64,000 nucleotides of DNA from Dillenia suffruticosa (taxonomy: Eukaryota > Streptophyta > Magnoliopsida > Dilleniales > Dilleniaceae): assembly GCA_033439265.1 (NCBI GenBank), contig JAVTVX010000001.1, forward strand, positions 13,844,608 to 13,908,607, in the 5' to 3' direction. The position numbers and the translations under genes were made by a program. The stretch's first letter is position 1. Every line of letters starts with the position of its first letter. The notes under the pieces were generated by a model that was not told the DNA's origin, did not search any database, and saw only the letters and a list, made by a program, of their open reading frames with translations. Shown one piece after another: positions 1 to 10,850 of the stretch.

Positions 1-1680
1 GATGACGATTTTAAAGTTGCTATATTAAACTACAATTCAGAGCTTTTGTCTGTCTTTAGAGGAGGTGCGTCTAATAAACTATAATCTTGATGACATTTGT
101 AAGATTAAGGGAACCAAAATTTAGAAAATTTTCCTTCTCAATAACATAATTAAAATTTTTTCTTATTTCGCTTGTGACAATGGTTGTATGCACGTGTTTA
201 ATTTAGCGGGTTCAAGTATTGTTTCGGCATGCCATCACATATTACAAAATACTGATCCACAATTCTAACTTTAAGCTGATTATTTTTATAATTATCAGTG
301 AAAAATTTGACTTGGATTAACTCTTAAACTATAGTTAATCAATATAAAATATAATACAATGAGTTATAATTCAACTGATATCGTTATCTTTTTTTAGAGA
401 TTTCGAGTTTGAGTTTTTGTAATGTAAAATATATATATATATAGAATACAACATCACAATCACAAATTCCACAAATATATGACTTCTAATGCTTAATCGA
501 TTTTTAATTTTTACATATTATGTTTTAAATTTTGGGTTGAACGATGTGAAATTTAAAATCTCTGGATACAAATGATTAACTTTGTAAATGTGTGAACTTG
601 AATGTAAACCCGACAAAATTAAATTAAACTTCATTGCGAGTTTGACTGTAATTAGATACTAAATAAGAAATTAACTCCAATTTTACTTTTAAATAATTGT
701 CTCAAATCATATTTAATCTGATTTAAAATAATTACTAATGTTTAATCAGATTTAAAATAATTACTAAATACTGATAATTTATAAAAAGATAAGTGAAATA
801 ATACAAAATATCATATTGAACAAAGATGAAAAGAGAGATAGAAAGAAGAGATAACCCAACAAAGTCATTACTATGCAAAATGAATTTACAAGTTGCATAT
901 GGAATTTTGACAATATTCAAAAAAATAATGTTTGAAAAAAAAAAAAGTCTGGTGGCACATTCACATTCACATTCACAGCGACTTGCTGACATGGCTTCCC
1001 TTTCTTATCATGTGTCGTCTGATTTAACACTTCTTTCTTATTTCCTTCTTCTGTTGTGGTCTACTCGGGTTACTTTTTACAACGTGTATCAATTAAATTT
1101 ATTATTAAAAGCGCGTGCACGCGCGCGCGCACACACTCTCTCTCTTCACTTTGTTTTTCACTTGGCGAATAGCGTGGGGGTGGGGGGATGATTCTCTCGC
1201 TTCTTTAACCATATACAAATATTTACTTTAATTTGGAAAAATTCAGTTTTTAATAAATCTTTTTAGAGGCAAAAATTACTTGGTGAGGGTGGCCGATTTC
1301 TTTTATTTCTTTTACTTTTATTTCCCTGAAGAACAAGGAGTCTTAGTGAAAAGTCTTAGCCTCCAAATAGAACTAACACAAATACTTTAGACATATTATG
1401 GAATTTTGACTTTTGAATTGAAAAATCTTCAGGTTTTACTAATGTTGCACTCTCACGTCTCGACCATAGTCATCACGTACCTCAGCTTTGTTTTACTGCA
1501 GCAGCTATTATTATGGAATTGCCACATTTTTTTACATTTTACTTTCTGTAAATTTCAAGACCAATGCATGGTAAAGTTTGGGTTAATTCGGCGACAGTGT
1601 TTAATTCAAAGAAAATGGATTTTTATTTTTAAAAATAAGGATAATATTCTATTTTTAGCAAGTTTGTTTGTCTAGTATGT
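1..1680. repeat. Array flank U1, first copy; no gene recognised
   Basis: AT-rich DNA with no recognisable gene on either strand. The whole stretch recurs at 56648-58046, so it belongs to a large direct duplication. The copies differ by small changes and one 274-bp indel: bases 1026-1299 are absent from the second copy. It contains an (AT)n run at 429-443 and a compound simple repeat at 1111-1144. The short open frames here are low-complexity and do not resemble proteins. Confidence 0.75.
1111..1144. repeat. Compound GC/CA/CT microsatellite
   Basis: Alternating purine-pyrimidine GC and CA dinucleotides run into a CT tract. It lies inside the 274 bp that are missing from the duplicate copy near 57.66 kb. 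Such alternating tracts can adopt Z-DNA; that is general knowledge, not something shown here. Confidence 0.85.
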
Positions 1681-2200
1681 ATAATGCTTGGGTTTCGGAC
1701 ATAATCGATATATTTATTCGGACATATTTCAAAAAGTAGTTCAAAATATATTTCAGTTACCGGAATAAAAATTAGAGAGTCGATAGAAAATAAATACAGC
1801 ATTAAAAATTTAAAGAAGTTATTTGACTGTAATTAAACTTCAAAAATATTTTTAAATACTATTTAAAATTTTACTTTTTTAAGAAAATTTTTATGGTTTT
1901 GACATATTATCAATTTAATAAACTATTGATCTTATATATCATTTTATCAAAATTATTGCAAAGTGTGCTTCCTTTTCTTTTTCTTAAGTAACAAATTCAT
2001 ATATTATGTGAATATTTATTCTATGAAAATTAGGAATATTTTAATGTGATATTCGACCAAAACAAACATAGAAAAGGAAGGAAATTTGGAAAGGTAGCAA
2101 ATCATAAATGCAATTTTCTAAATATATGATATGTTTCTCTAACATTTAATCTAAGTACTTGTTTGAATTGTCACTTAGAATCAAATTTGAAATGATTCTT
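1681..2200. repeat. Left array flank L, copy 1
   Basis: A ~0.5-kb non-coding segment that precedes a tRNA-5S block in four places: 1681-2200, 14228-14720, 35870-36340 and 58047-58530. It begins around ATAATGCTTGGGTTTCGGAC and ends where the 5S-derived tail of the first monomer starts. Homology between copies with different upstream sequence (U1 at copies 1 and 4, segment D at copies 2 and 3) begins at the same base, so this edge is a duplication or recombination junction. Confidence 0.75.
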
Positions 2201-4634
2201 GTCCCCATTCTAAATTTTTACCATTAAACCCCAATGGCTTAGCATTTGAGTGCCGGCCTTGCAAGCCTTGTAAACTGAAGGTCTGTTGTCAATCTTGCAT
2301 GGGGGCAATAAATTTGAAATTCTTCGGTCTAAATGGAAGGTCTTATTATTTTGGGTTCGATCATACCAACACTAATGCATGACTGACTTATTTTGGGTAC
2401 GATCATACCAGCACAATGAGAGACCTCATCGAAAGTTCTTGTGTTACACCACTTATTTGAATTGTCAATGAGAATCAAATTTGAAATGATTTCTATTCTC
2501 ATTCTAAGCATTTATCGATAAGCCCCTATAGCTCAGTGGTAGATCATAAGTATTGTAAACTGAAGTTCTGTAGTTCAATCTTGCACTAATGTATGGTTGA
2601 TTTATCTTGGGTACGATCATACTAGCACGATGAGTGACCTCTTCGGAAGTTCTCATGTTTCACCCCTTGTTTGAATTGTCGGTGAGAATGAAATTTGAAA
2701 TGATTCCTGTTCCAATTCAAAGCTTTAATCAATAAGCCCTAATAGCTTAGTAGTAGAGTGTCAATCTTGTAAACTGAAGGTTTGTAGTTCGATGTTGCAT
2801 GGGGGCAATAATATTGAAATTCTCTAGTTCAAATGGAAGGTCTTATTATTTTGGGTGCGATCATGCAAGCACTAATGCATAGTTGACTTATTTTGGATAC
2901 TGTCATACCTGCACTCTAACTTATTTTGGGTACTATCATACGAGCACGGACCTAGTCAGAAGTTCTCGAGTTACACCCGTCGTTTGAATTGTCGTGCAAA
3001 TCAAATTTGAAATGATTCCTATTCCCATTCTAAGTTTTTATTGAGAAACCCCTATAGATTTGTGGTAAAGCGTCGATCTTGTAAACTGAAGGCCTACATG
3101 GGGGCAATAATTTCAAAATTCCTTAGTTGAAACGGAAGGCCTTATTATTTTGGATGTGATCATACAAGTACAAATGCATGGCTGATATATTTTGGGTACT
3201 ATCACAACAGCACGATGAGTGACCTCCTTGAAAGTTTTCGTATTGTACCCATCATTTGAATTGTCGGTGAGAATCAAATTTGAAATGATTCTTGTTCCCA
3301 TTCTAAGATTTTATCGATAAGCTCCTATAACTCGATGGTAGAGCGTCAGTCTTGTAATGTGTAGTTCAATTTTGCATGGGGGCAATAATTTTGAAATTCT
3401 TTAGTTTAAACAGAAGGTTCCATTATTTTGGGTGCGATCATACCAGTAGTAATGCATGGTTGACTTAATTTGAGTATGATCATACCAGCATGATGAGTGA
3501 CCTCCTTAGAAGATCTCGTGTTGCACCCCTCGTTTGAATTACCAGTAAGAATCAAATTTGAAATGATTCTTGTCCCCATTCTAAATTTTTACCATTAAAC
3601 TTCTATAGCTGAGTGGTAGAGCGGTATTCATGTAACCTGAAGGTTTGTAGTTCAATCCTCCATGGGGGCAATAATTTTGAAATTCTTTGGTTTAAACAGA
3701 AGGTCTCATTATTTTGGATGCGATTATATTGGTATGAATGCATGGTTGACATATTTTGGGTACGATCATACCAGCACGATGAGTGATTTGGGAAGATGTT
3801 GTGCTGCACCCCTCGTTTAAATTGTCGATAAGAATAAAATTTGAAATGATTTTTGTTCCCATTCTAAAATTTTACCATTAAACCTTACAGCTTAGTGGTA
3901 AAGCGTCAGTCTTGTAAATTGAAGATCTATAGTTCATTCCTGCGTGGAGGCAATTGTTTTGAAATTTCTAGATTTAAACAGAAGGTCTTATTATTTTGGG
4001 TTTGATCATACCAGCAACAATGCATGGTTGATTTATTTGGGTACAGTCATACCAGCACTATTGGTGACCTCCTCAAAAGTTACTGTGTTGCACCCTTTGT
4101 TTGAATTGTAGATGAAAATCAAATTTGGAATGATTCCTATTCCCATTCTAATTTTTTATCGATAAGCCCCTATAGTTTAGTGGTAGAACATTAGTCTCGT
4201 AAATTGAAAGTTTGTGATTCAATCCTACGCTAATGCATGGCTGAGTTATTTTGGGTACTATCATACCAGCACGATGAGTGACCTCCTTGGAAGTTTTCAT
4301 GTTGCACCCTTCATTTAAAATGTCACCGAGAATGAAATTTGAAATGATTCCTGTTCCAATTCTAAGTTTTTATCTATAAGCCCCTATAGCTCTATGATAG
4401 AGCATTTGTTTTGTAAACTGAAGGTTTGTAGTTCAATCCTGCATAGGAGCAATAATTTTGTAATTCTTTAGTTCAAATGTATGGTCTCATTATTTTCGAT
4501 GCGATCATACAAGCACTAATGCATGGCTGACTTATTTTGGGTACTATCATGCCAGCACGATGAGTGACCTCATCGTTGTCATATGAATCAAATTTGAAAA
4601 GATTCCTGTTCCCATTATGAGATTTTATTGATAC

Positions 4635-4693
4635 GCTCCTATAGCTCAGTGGTAGAGCATCAATCTTGTAAACTGAAAGTCTGCATGGGAGCA
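4635..4693 (+). pseudogene. tRNA-Thr-like unit lacking the T arm, compensated acceptor stem
   Basis: This unit is 59 nt rather than 72 because 13 nt between two CTG trinucleotides are gone, which removes the T arm and promoter box B. The D arm (GCTC/GAGC) is intact. The anticodon loop reads CTTGTAA (UGU, Thr). The acceptor stem is GCTCCTA with TGGGAGC, so the usual C3-G70 pair is replaced by T3-A70. That is a two-sided change keeping the stem paired. Without box B it is unlikely to be a normal Pol III gene. Confidence 0.7.
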
Positions 4694-4907
4694 ATAATTT
4701 TGAAATTCTATAGCTTAAATGGAAGGTCTCATTATTTTGGGTGTGAGCATATAAGTACTAATGCATGGCTGACTTATTCTGGGTATGATTATACTAGCAC
4801 GATGAGTGGTCTCCATGGAAGTTCTCGTGTTGCAGCCTTCTTTTGAATTGTCAGTGAGAATCAAATTTTAAATGATTCCTATTTCCATTTTAATTTTGTA
4901 TTGATAA

Positions 4908-4979
4908 GCCTCTATAGCTTAGTGGTAGAGCATTAGTCTTGTAAATTGAAGGTCTGTAGTTCGATCCTGTATGGGGGCA
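4908..4979 (+). tRNA. tRNA-Thr(UGU)-like gene, foldable with wobbles
   Basis: The unit is 72 nt long. Acceptor GCCTCTA pairs with TGGGGGC using two wobbles. D stem is GCTT/GAGC, anticodon stem TTAGT/ATTGA with two wobbles, loop CTTGTAA (anticodon UGU), T stem TGTAG/CTGTA with two wobbles, T loop TTCGATC. The A-box-like TAGCTTAGTGG and B-box-like AGTTCGATCC are present, and TTTT follows the discriminator base after four nucleotides. The many G-U pairs suggest decay from the consensus. The duplicate at 60986-61057 is slightly better. Confidence 0.5.
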
Positions 4980-5193
4980 ATAATTTTGAAATTCTTTACT
5001 TTAAACGGAAGGTTTTATTATTTTGGATACGATCATACCAACACTAATGCATCGTTTATTTATTTTGGGTATGATCATACCAGCACGATGAGTGAGCTCC
5101 TCAGAAGATCTCGTGCTGCACCCCACGTTTGAATTGTCTGTAAGAATCAAATTCGAAATGAATCCTATTCCCATTCTAAATTTTTACTATTAA

Positions 5194-5265
5194 GTCCCTA
5201 TAGCTTAGTAGTAAAGCCCTAATCTTGTAAACCAAAGGTTTATAGTTGAATCCTTCATAGGGACA
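5194..5265 (+). pseudogene. tRNA-Thr-like unit with GTCCCTA/TAGGGAC acceptor stem
   Basis: The acceptor stem forms seven Watson-Crick pairs but differs from the family consensus on both strands (T2-A71, and T6-A67 instead of T-G). The anticodon and T stems carry several mismatches, so the molecule would not fold as a tRNA. The same two-sided acceptor change is seen at 61267-61338, and partly at 46161-46232 and 7029-7100, so it marks a subfamily. Confidence 0.65.
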
Positions 5266-7139
5266 ATAATATTGAAATTCTTTGGTTTAAACGGAAGGTC
5301 TCATTATTTTGGTTGCGATTATACCAGTATTAATGCATGGCTATCTTATTTTGTGTGCGATCATACCAGCAAGATGAGTGACCTCCTAGGAAGTTTTCGC
5401 GTTGCACCCCTCATTTGAATTATCGATGAGAATCAAATTTGAAATGATTCCTATTCCCAATATGTTTTTATCGATCAGTCCCTATAGCTCAGTAATAGAG
5501 CGTTAGTCTTGTAAACTAAAGGCCTATAGTTCAATCTTGCACTAATGCATGGCTATGTTATTTTGGGTTTGATCATAACAACATGATGAGTGGCCTCCTC
5601 AAAAGTTCTCGTGTTACACCCCTCGTTTGAATTGTTAGTGAAATTAAATTTGAAATGATTTTTGTTTCCATTCTAAGTTTTTATCGATAATCTCCTATAA
5701 CTCAATGGCAGAGCGTCAGTCTTGTAATTGTAGGTCTATAGTTTGATCCTGCATGGTGGCAATAATTTTGAAATTCTTTAGTTTAAACGGAAGGTCTCAT
5801 TATTTTGGATGCGGTCATATCAGCACTAATGCATGGCTTACTTATTTTGGGTACGATCATACCAGCACATTGAGTGCCCAGCTGGGAAGTTCTCGTGTCG
5901 CACTCCTTGTTTGAATTGTTGATGAGAATCAAATTTGAAATAATTCCTGTTATCATTCTAAAATTTTACCATTAAACCCTTATAGCTCAGTGGTATAGCG
6001 TTAGTCTTGTAAACTGAAGGTCTGCAGCTCAATCTTGCACTGGGGCAATAAGTTTGAAAATTTTCGATTTAAACAGAAGGTATCATTATTTTGGGTGCAA
6101 TTATACCTGTTTTAATGCATGGCTGACTTATTTTGGTTATGATCATACCAACATGATGAGTTCCTACCTTGGAAGTTCTCGTGTTGCACCCCTTGTTTGA
6201 ATTATCGATGAGAATCAAATTTGAAATGATTTCTATTCCCATTTCAAGTTTTTATCGATAAGACCCTATAGCCCAGTGTAAAGCGTCAGTCTTGTAAGCT
6301 TAAGTTCTGTAGTTCAATCCTGCTCTTATGTATGGTTGATTTTTTTTGGGGGTACGATTATACCAGTACGATGAGTGACCTCCTTGAAAGTTCTTGTATT
6401 ACACCCCTCGTTTGAATTGTCAGTGTGAATCAAATTTGATATGATTCCTGTTCCCATTCTATGTTTTTATTGATAAACCCCTATAGCTCAGAGGTAGAAC
6501 GTCAGTCTTGGAAATTGAATGTCGGTAGCTTGATCCTGCAAGAGGGCAATAATTTTGAAATTCTTTAGTTTAAGCGGAAGGTCTCATTATTTTGGGTGCG
6601 ATCATATCAGTACAAATGCATGGTTAACTTATTTTGGGTACGATCTTACTAGCACGATGAGTGACCTCGTCGAAAGATCTCCTGTTGCGTCCATCGTTTG
6701 AATTGTTGGTAAGAATCAAATTCTTGCTCCCATTCAAAATTTTTACCAATAAGCCCTTATAACTTAGTGGTAGACCATTAGTCTCGTAAACTGAAGGTCT
6801 GTTGCTCAATCTACATGGGTTAGGAACTTTGAATTTTTTCGGTTTAAATGGAAGGTCTCATTATTTTGGGTGCAATTATACCATCACTGCCGACTTTTTT
6901 TAGGTACAATCATATTGGTACGATGAGTGACCTTCTTGAAAGTTCTTGTGTTGCACCCCTCGTTTGAATTGTCGATGAGAATCAAATTTGAAATGATTTC
7001 TATTCCCATTATAAGTTTTTATCTATAAGTACCTATAGGTCGGTGGTAGAGCATCAGTCTTGTAAACTGAAGGACTGTAGTTCGATCCTGCATGGGGACA
7101 ATAACTTTGAAATTCTTTAGTTTATATGGAAGGTCCCAT

Positions 7140-7860
7140 TATTTTGGGTATGATCATACCGGTATTGATGCATTGGGGCAATAACTCTGAAATTCTTTAG
7201 TTTAAATGGAAGGTCTTATTCTTTTGGGTATGATCATACCTACACTAATACATCCATCAGAACTCCACAACTTATTTTGTGTGTGATCGTACCAGCACTA
7301 ATGAACCAGTCCATCAGAACTCTGCAATTCAACGTGCTTGGATGAGAGTTGTACAAGGATGGATGACCTTATTGGATGTTCTTGTGTTGCACATCTCTCT
7401 TACAAAGAGTAAATATTTTAGATGTTTTGGTTCATCATTCAAAGCGATGACAACATCGCCTTGGAGGAGAGTTGTACTAGGATTGATGACCTTCTCAAAA
7501 GATGTATCCATCAAAACTGTTCAATTGAACGTGCCTGGATGAGAGTTGTATTAGGATAGGTAAGCATCTCGGAAGATGCATCCATCAAAACTTCGCAATT
7601 AAACGTGTTTGGATGAGAATTGTACTAGGATAGGTGACTTTCCTGAAAGTTCTCATGTTGCATCCCTCATTTACAAAGAGTGAACATTTTAGACACTTTG
7701 GGTCATCATTCAAAGTGATTGCAACATAGCCTTGGATGAGAGTTGTGTTAGGATTGGTGACCTTCTTGGAAATTCTTGTGTTGTATGCCTTATTTATAAA
7801 GAGTGAATATTTTAAATATTTTGAATCATTATTCAAAACGATAGCAATATAGATGGGGAC
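7140..7860 (+). repeat. 5S-only zone R, copy 1
   Basis: Downstream of block A the tRNA part disappears and 5S rRNA-derived pieces continue in the same orientation. I see a truncated 5S start (7150-7180), a 5S nt 1-50 piece (about 7217-7270), a nearly full copy (7279-7395), then three repeats of 5S nt ~35-104 at ~70-80 bp spacing, recognisable by GAGAGTTGTAYTAGGAT (about 7460, 7540 and 7615), and a last 3' piece near 7735-7790. The spacer word TTTACAAAGAGTGAAC recurs between pieces. Homologous zones lie at 10850-11460, 32460-33070, 48195-48870 and 63170-63900. Confidence 0.8.
7279..7395 (+). pseudogene. 5S rRNA pseudogene, nearly full length
   Basis: About 117 nt that follow plant 5S rRNA from end to end. 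Recognisable blocks in order are GTACCAGCACTAATG (nt ~11-25), CCATCAGAACTC (nt ~35-46), CGTGCTTGGATGAGAG (nt ~57-72), GGATGGATGACC (nt ~81-92) and TTGTGTTGCA (nt ~106-115). Unlike the array monomers it keeps the region of the internal control elements. There are changes along its whole length and no clean T run directly after it, so it is taken as a relic. The duplicate is at 63335-63451. Confidence 0.8.
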
Positions 7861-8009
7861 ATGAATTATAAGATTCAATTTAATTGAATGAAATAGAGAA
7901 GTGTACATGGAGTTCTCTACGATTGCATGATACTATTGCAGTTGAAGGAGAAGTTTTATAGAATTTAGCTAAGATCTGTATTTTTGTATGAAATAAGAAT
8001 ATTCAAATG

Positions 8010-8345
8010 GATATATAGTAAAACTAAAAAAGATAGATTAGAAATGAAAAGATACATATGGAGTTAGGAATGACTTTAGTTATAGATAAAATAAAAGAAT
8101 ATCGTTTAAAATGGTTTGAACATATACAATAAATATTTTAAAACATACCAGTTAGAAGGTACGAGATTTCAAATATAGGATATTTAATCAAATATCGGGG
8201 TAAGCTATTAAAAAGTTGGATGTAAATTATCCGCATAAATATATGTGTTAAGAGTTTAGTTAAAAATATGATTTTGATAAGAATTAGTAGCGTAGGAGAA
8301 TTCAAATAAATTGAATTAATATACTTTTATCATCATCATTATCAT
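8010..8345 (+). mobile_element. LINE (L1-type) ORF2 3' relic
   Basis: Translation of parts of this stretch resembles the C-terminal tail of plant L1 reverse transcriptases. It has a DKIKEYRLKWFEHIQ segment (family form roughly KLRE-RLRWFGHVQ) and, near the end, DKN--RRRIQIN (family form roughly DR-EWRRRIH). It is full of stops and followed by an ATC/T-rich tail near 8325-8350. Homologous relics lie at 11640-11995 and 33250-33630, each downstream of a 5S-only zone, so the relic was carried along by segmental duplication rather than inserted repeatedly. Confidence 0.6.
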
Positions 8346-8439
8346 TTTTTTAGATTTAATTGGATAGTTTATTTTTAATATATTCTTTTTATTCTTTTTA
8401 TTATTTTTGTTTTATATTCTCTATTTTTGTTTTCAAATT

Positions 8440-8955
8440 TTAATATATTCTTTTTATACCCTAATGGCGGTTACGGCTTGCTTCCGGGACTTTTCATGTA
8501 ACTCCTTTATTACGTTAGATGCCTTAATATGGATAAAATTAAAATACATACTAGCCCTTCTCAGTCTATTCCTGTATGGAGATGAGGCCCAATCCATATC
8601 GAAGTTCTCAAGAATTTTACACAGAATCATTTGTGATGCCAAAACTGCTTATACCCTGCATCTTACTCTTGAGAAAGAAAGACCCTTAACAAAAGAAGAA
8701 AGCTTTCAGCATTGGACAGCTTCTTTGGAGTGAAAAACCATAGAGGAGTTGCTGGTCGAAACTGACATGCATGGTACAAAAGGAAATAGGATTCAATATT
8801 GTATTTGGCAAGCGTCACAGTTCCTATCAAATGCAACCATATGTTGTGGGTGGAGGCCGCCTTTTGATTGTCCAGCTGCTCGCCACTCTATATTAGGATA
8901 TATGCTCGTGTTAGTACTACAAGTAATTCTATGTTTTGTACTTGGGATGGATCCC
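8440..8955 (+). repeat. Unidentified low-copy segment C, copy 1
   Basis: A ~0.5-kb segment of more balanced composition than its surroundings, starting near TACCCTAATGGCGGTT and ending near TGTACTTGGGATGGA. It recurs at 12713-13195, 34336-34818 and 51427-51855. It carries overlapping short frames, among them 108 codons at 8407-8733 and 69 codons at 8749-8958. I cannot assign a family. Base composition and small indels between copies would fit a decayed host gene or exon. Frames shared by the 12.98 and 34.6 kb copies prove nothing, because those copies are near identical. Confidence 0.45.
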
Positions 8956-9327
8956 TAAAATTATTTATTATAAAAAATTTTTAGATAACACTACTTTGTT
9001 TTCTATCACAAGTAGTTTATATTTTATTTTATCATCAATTTTTTTTTTTCTTTTAAGGTCAAAATCACATGGAATGATAATAATTTATAATTATTATTAA
9101 CTCAACATACCATTTCGGATTTTGTGATCCTTCACGAAATTGATTACTCATTGCTGAGCTAAGTTGATGTGGCTTGCTTGCTTGAGTAGTTCATATATTT
9201 TATTTAAATATATACAATTATAATTCTTAACACGAATACGTCACTACTTTTCTATAACTAAATCTTAACTCTATACCGCGTAACACGTGCAGTATACCCC
9301 ATCTAGTTATTTTATAAGCCTCACTAG

Positions 9328-9480
9328 GTACCTTTCTCGGCTTTCGGCTAAGATCAAGCTGCAGTACCTCGCCTCTCCCATATAACAACGGCTTTGGGCT
9401 TTCAGTGACTGAACTAGCCCACCTATTAGGGGGTTGAGGCCCTTTCTTTAGTATGGTCCTAAGATAATACTCCCTGCCTT
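9328..9480 (+). pseudogene. U2 snRNA-like pseudogene fragment
   Basis: The first ~30 nt read TACCTTTCTCGG-CTTTCGGCTAAGATCAAG, which matches the conserved 5' end of U2 snRNA (AUACCUUUCUCGGCCUUUUGGCUAAGAUCAAG) with one gap and few changes. After that similarity falls. The branch-site-pairing GTAGTA reads GCAGTA, and only a later piece, GAACTAG...GGGG...GCCCTTTC at 9412-9448, recalls the region after the Sm site. I see no convincing plant upstream sequence element plus TATA spacing. A decayed U2 copy is the most likely reading. Confidence 0.55.
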
Positions 9481-9491
9481 AAACTATTTAA

Positions 9492-9509
9492 ATATATATA
9501 TATATATAT
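9492..9509. repeat. (AT)n microsatellite
   Basis: Nine TA/AT dinucleotides in AT-rich DNA. Similar runs occur at 429-443, 48949-48970 and 57076-57088. Confidence 0.9.
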
Positions 9510-9842
9510 GTATTTTGTGTTAGACCAACGGCATTTAGGTTACTCATTTAACTTAGTTCAAATACCGTAAAACTTATTTTAAATTAGTCTTTTGATACTT
9601 ATTTTTTTATTTTTAAAATCCGAATTCGATATCTTAATTAAAAGAGTTTAATATCCATCTTAAAACTATATATAACAATACGTAATTAGTTCAATAACTA
9701 AACACTGATAACTATATATAACAACGGCTTTGGGCTTTCAGTTTAAATTCTATGTTTTGTACTTGGGAAGGAACCTTAGCAGCTGAGCTAAATTCAAATT
9801 ATTATTATTCCATGTGATCCGAAATGGTATATTAGGATTCAA

Positions 9843-10850
9843 CTCGATGAGTGGCCTCCTCGGAAGTTCTCGTGTTGCATCCCTTGTTTAAATTGTTGAT
9901 GAGAATCAAATTTGAAATGATTCTTGTTCTTATTCTATGTTTTTATCGATAAGCCCCTATAGCTTAGTGGTAAAGCGTCAGTCTTATAAATTTAAGTTCT
10001 GTAGTTCAATCCAGCACTAAAGCATGGCTGACTTATTTTTAGTACGATAATGCCAGCACGATGAGTGACCTCCTCAGATGTTTTTATGTTACACCCCTAG
10101 TTTGAGTTGTCTATAAGAATCAAATTTGAAATGATTCCAGTTCCCATTCTAAGTTTTTATCGATAAGCCCCTATAGCTCAGTGGTAGAGCGTTAGTCTCG
10201 TAAACTGAAGGTCTGTAGTTCTATCCTACATGGGGGCAATAATTTTGAAATTCTTTAATTTAAATGGAAGGTCTCATTATTTTGGGTGCGACATACTAAG
10301 ACTAACACATGGCTGACTTAATTTGGGTACAATCATACCAGCATGATAAGTGACCTCATCGAAAGATCTCGTGTTGCACCCTTTGTTTGAATTGTCTGTA
10401 AGAATAAAATTTGAAATGATTCTTATTCCCATTCTAAAGTTTTGCCATGAAGCCCATATATCTTAGTAGTAGAGCGTCAATCTTGTAAACTGAAGGTCTG
10501 TATTTCAATCCTGCATGGGGGCAATAATTTTGAAATTCTTCGGTTTAAATTGAAGGTCTCATTATTTTGGGTATGATTATACCAGCACTAATGCATGGTT
10601 GACTTATTTTGGGTACTATCATACCAGTATGATGAGTGATCTCCTCGGAAGTTCTCGTGTTGTACACCTCATTTGAATTGTCAATGAGAATCAAATTTAA
10701 AACCTGTTCCCGTTCTAGATTTTTATCGATAAGCCGCTATAGCTCGGTGGTTGAGCATTGGTCTTGTAAACTGAAGATTAGTAGTTTGATTTTGCCTGGG
10801 GGCAATAACTTTGAAATTCTTTAGTTTAGACAGAAGGTCTCATTATTTTG
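9843..10850 (+). repeat. tRNA-Thr/5S composite tandem array, block B (4 units)
   Basis: Four tRNA-like units at 9953 (short type, fused to 5S), 10167, 10452 and 10733, with the usual 5S-derived spacers. The block begins abruptly within the 3' part of a mini-5S. It is the same four-unit group as 31576-32428 at the end of block C. Confidence 0.85.
10167..10238 (+). tRNA. tRNA-Thr(CGU)-like gene
   Basis: The unit is 72 nt long. Acceptor stem is GCCCCTA/TGGGGGC (one wobble), D stem GCTC/GAGC, anticodon stem TTAGT/ACTGA (one wobble), loop CTCGTAA giving anticodon CGU, still threonine. The T stem TGTAG/CTACA is fully Watson-Crick. The T loop is TTCTATC: position 57, normally a purine and part of box B, is T, which may weaken promoter and tertiary contacts. 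TTTT follows four nucleotides after the final A. A copy identical in all these features lies at 31790-31861. Confidence 0.55.

Larger units (their letters stand above)
2200..7140 (+). repeat. tRNA-Thr/5S composite tandem array, block A (19 units)
   Basis: Nineteen tRNA-Thr-like sequences lie head to tail on the + strand, each followed by 5S rRNA-derived sequence. Unit starts I can place are about 2228, 2522, 2736, 3048, 3318, 3599, 3885, 4167, 4380, 4635, 4908, 5194, 5478, 5691, 5976, 6262, 6477, 6755 and 7029. Full monomers are ~285 bp. Short ones (for example 2522, 4167, 5478, 6262) are ~213 bp because the tRNA runs straight into 5S. Units at 3048 and 4635 lack the T arm, and 3318 lacks the 3' side of the anticodon arm. 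The block ends with pieces that carry only a tRNA 3' end (near 7160 and 7230). Most units are too decayed to make tRNA. The same order of variants recurs in block E and, almost base for base, in block F. Confidence 0.85.
8957..9842. other. Replacement patch between segment C and block B
   Basis: At this point other macro-units continue from segment C into segment D; here ~0.9 kb of different DNA intervenes. The junctions are marked by a repeated word, TTCTATGTTTTGTACTTGGG, at about 8928 and again at about 9752. The patch contains a U2 snRNA-like fragment (9328-9480), an (AT)n run (9492-9509), a duplicated word AACAACGGCTTTGGGCTTTC at ~9385 and ~9721, and inverted similarity between about 9068-9120 and 9812-9840 (shared word ATCCGAAATGGTAT). 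Confidence 0.5.

Noticed and set aside
2200-7140. A CRISPR-like array of regular repeats.
   Set aside because: The repeats are ~285 bp with homologous spacers, the repeated parts are tRNA and 5S sequences, and the setting is a plant genome.
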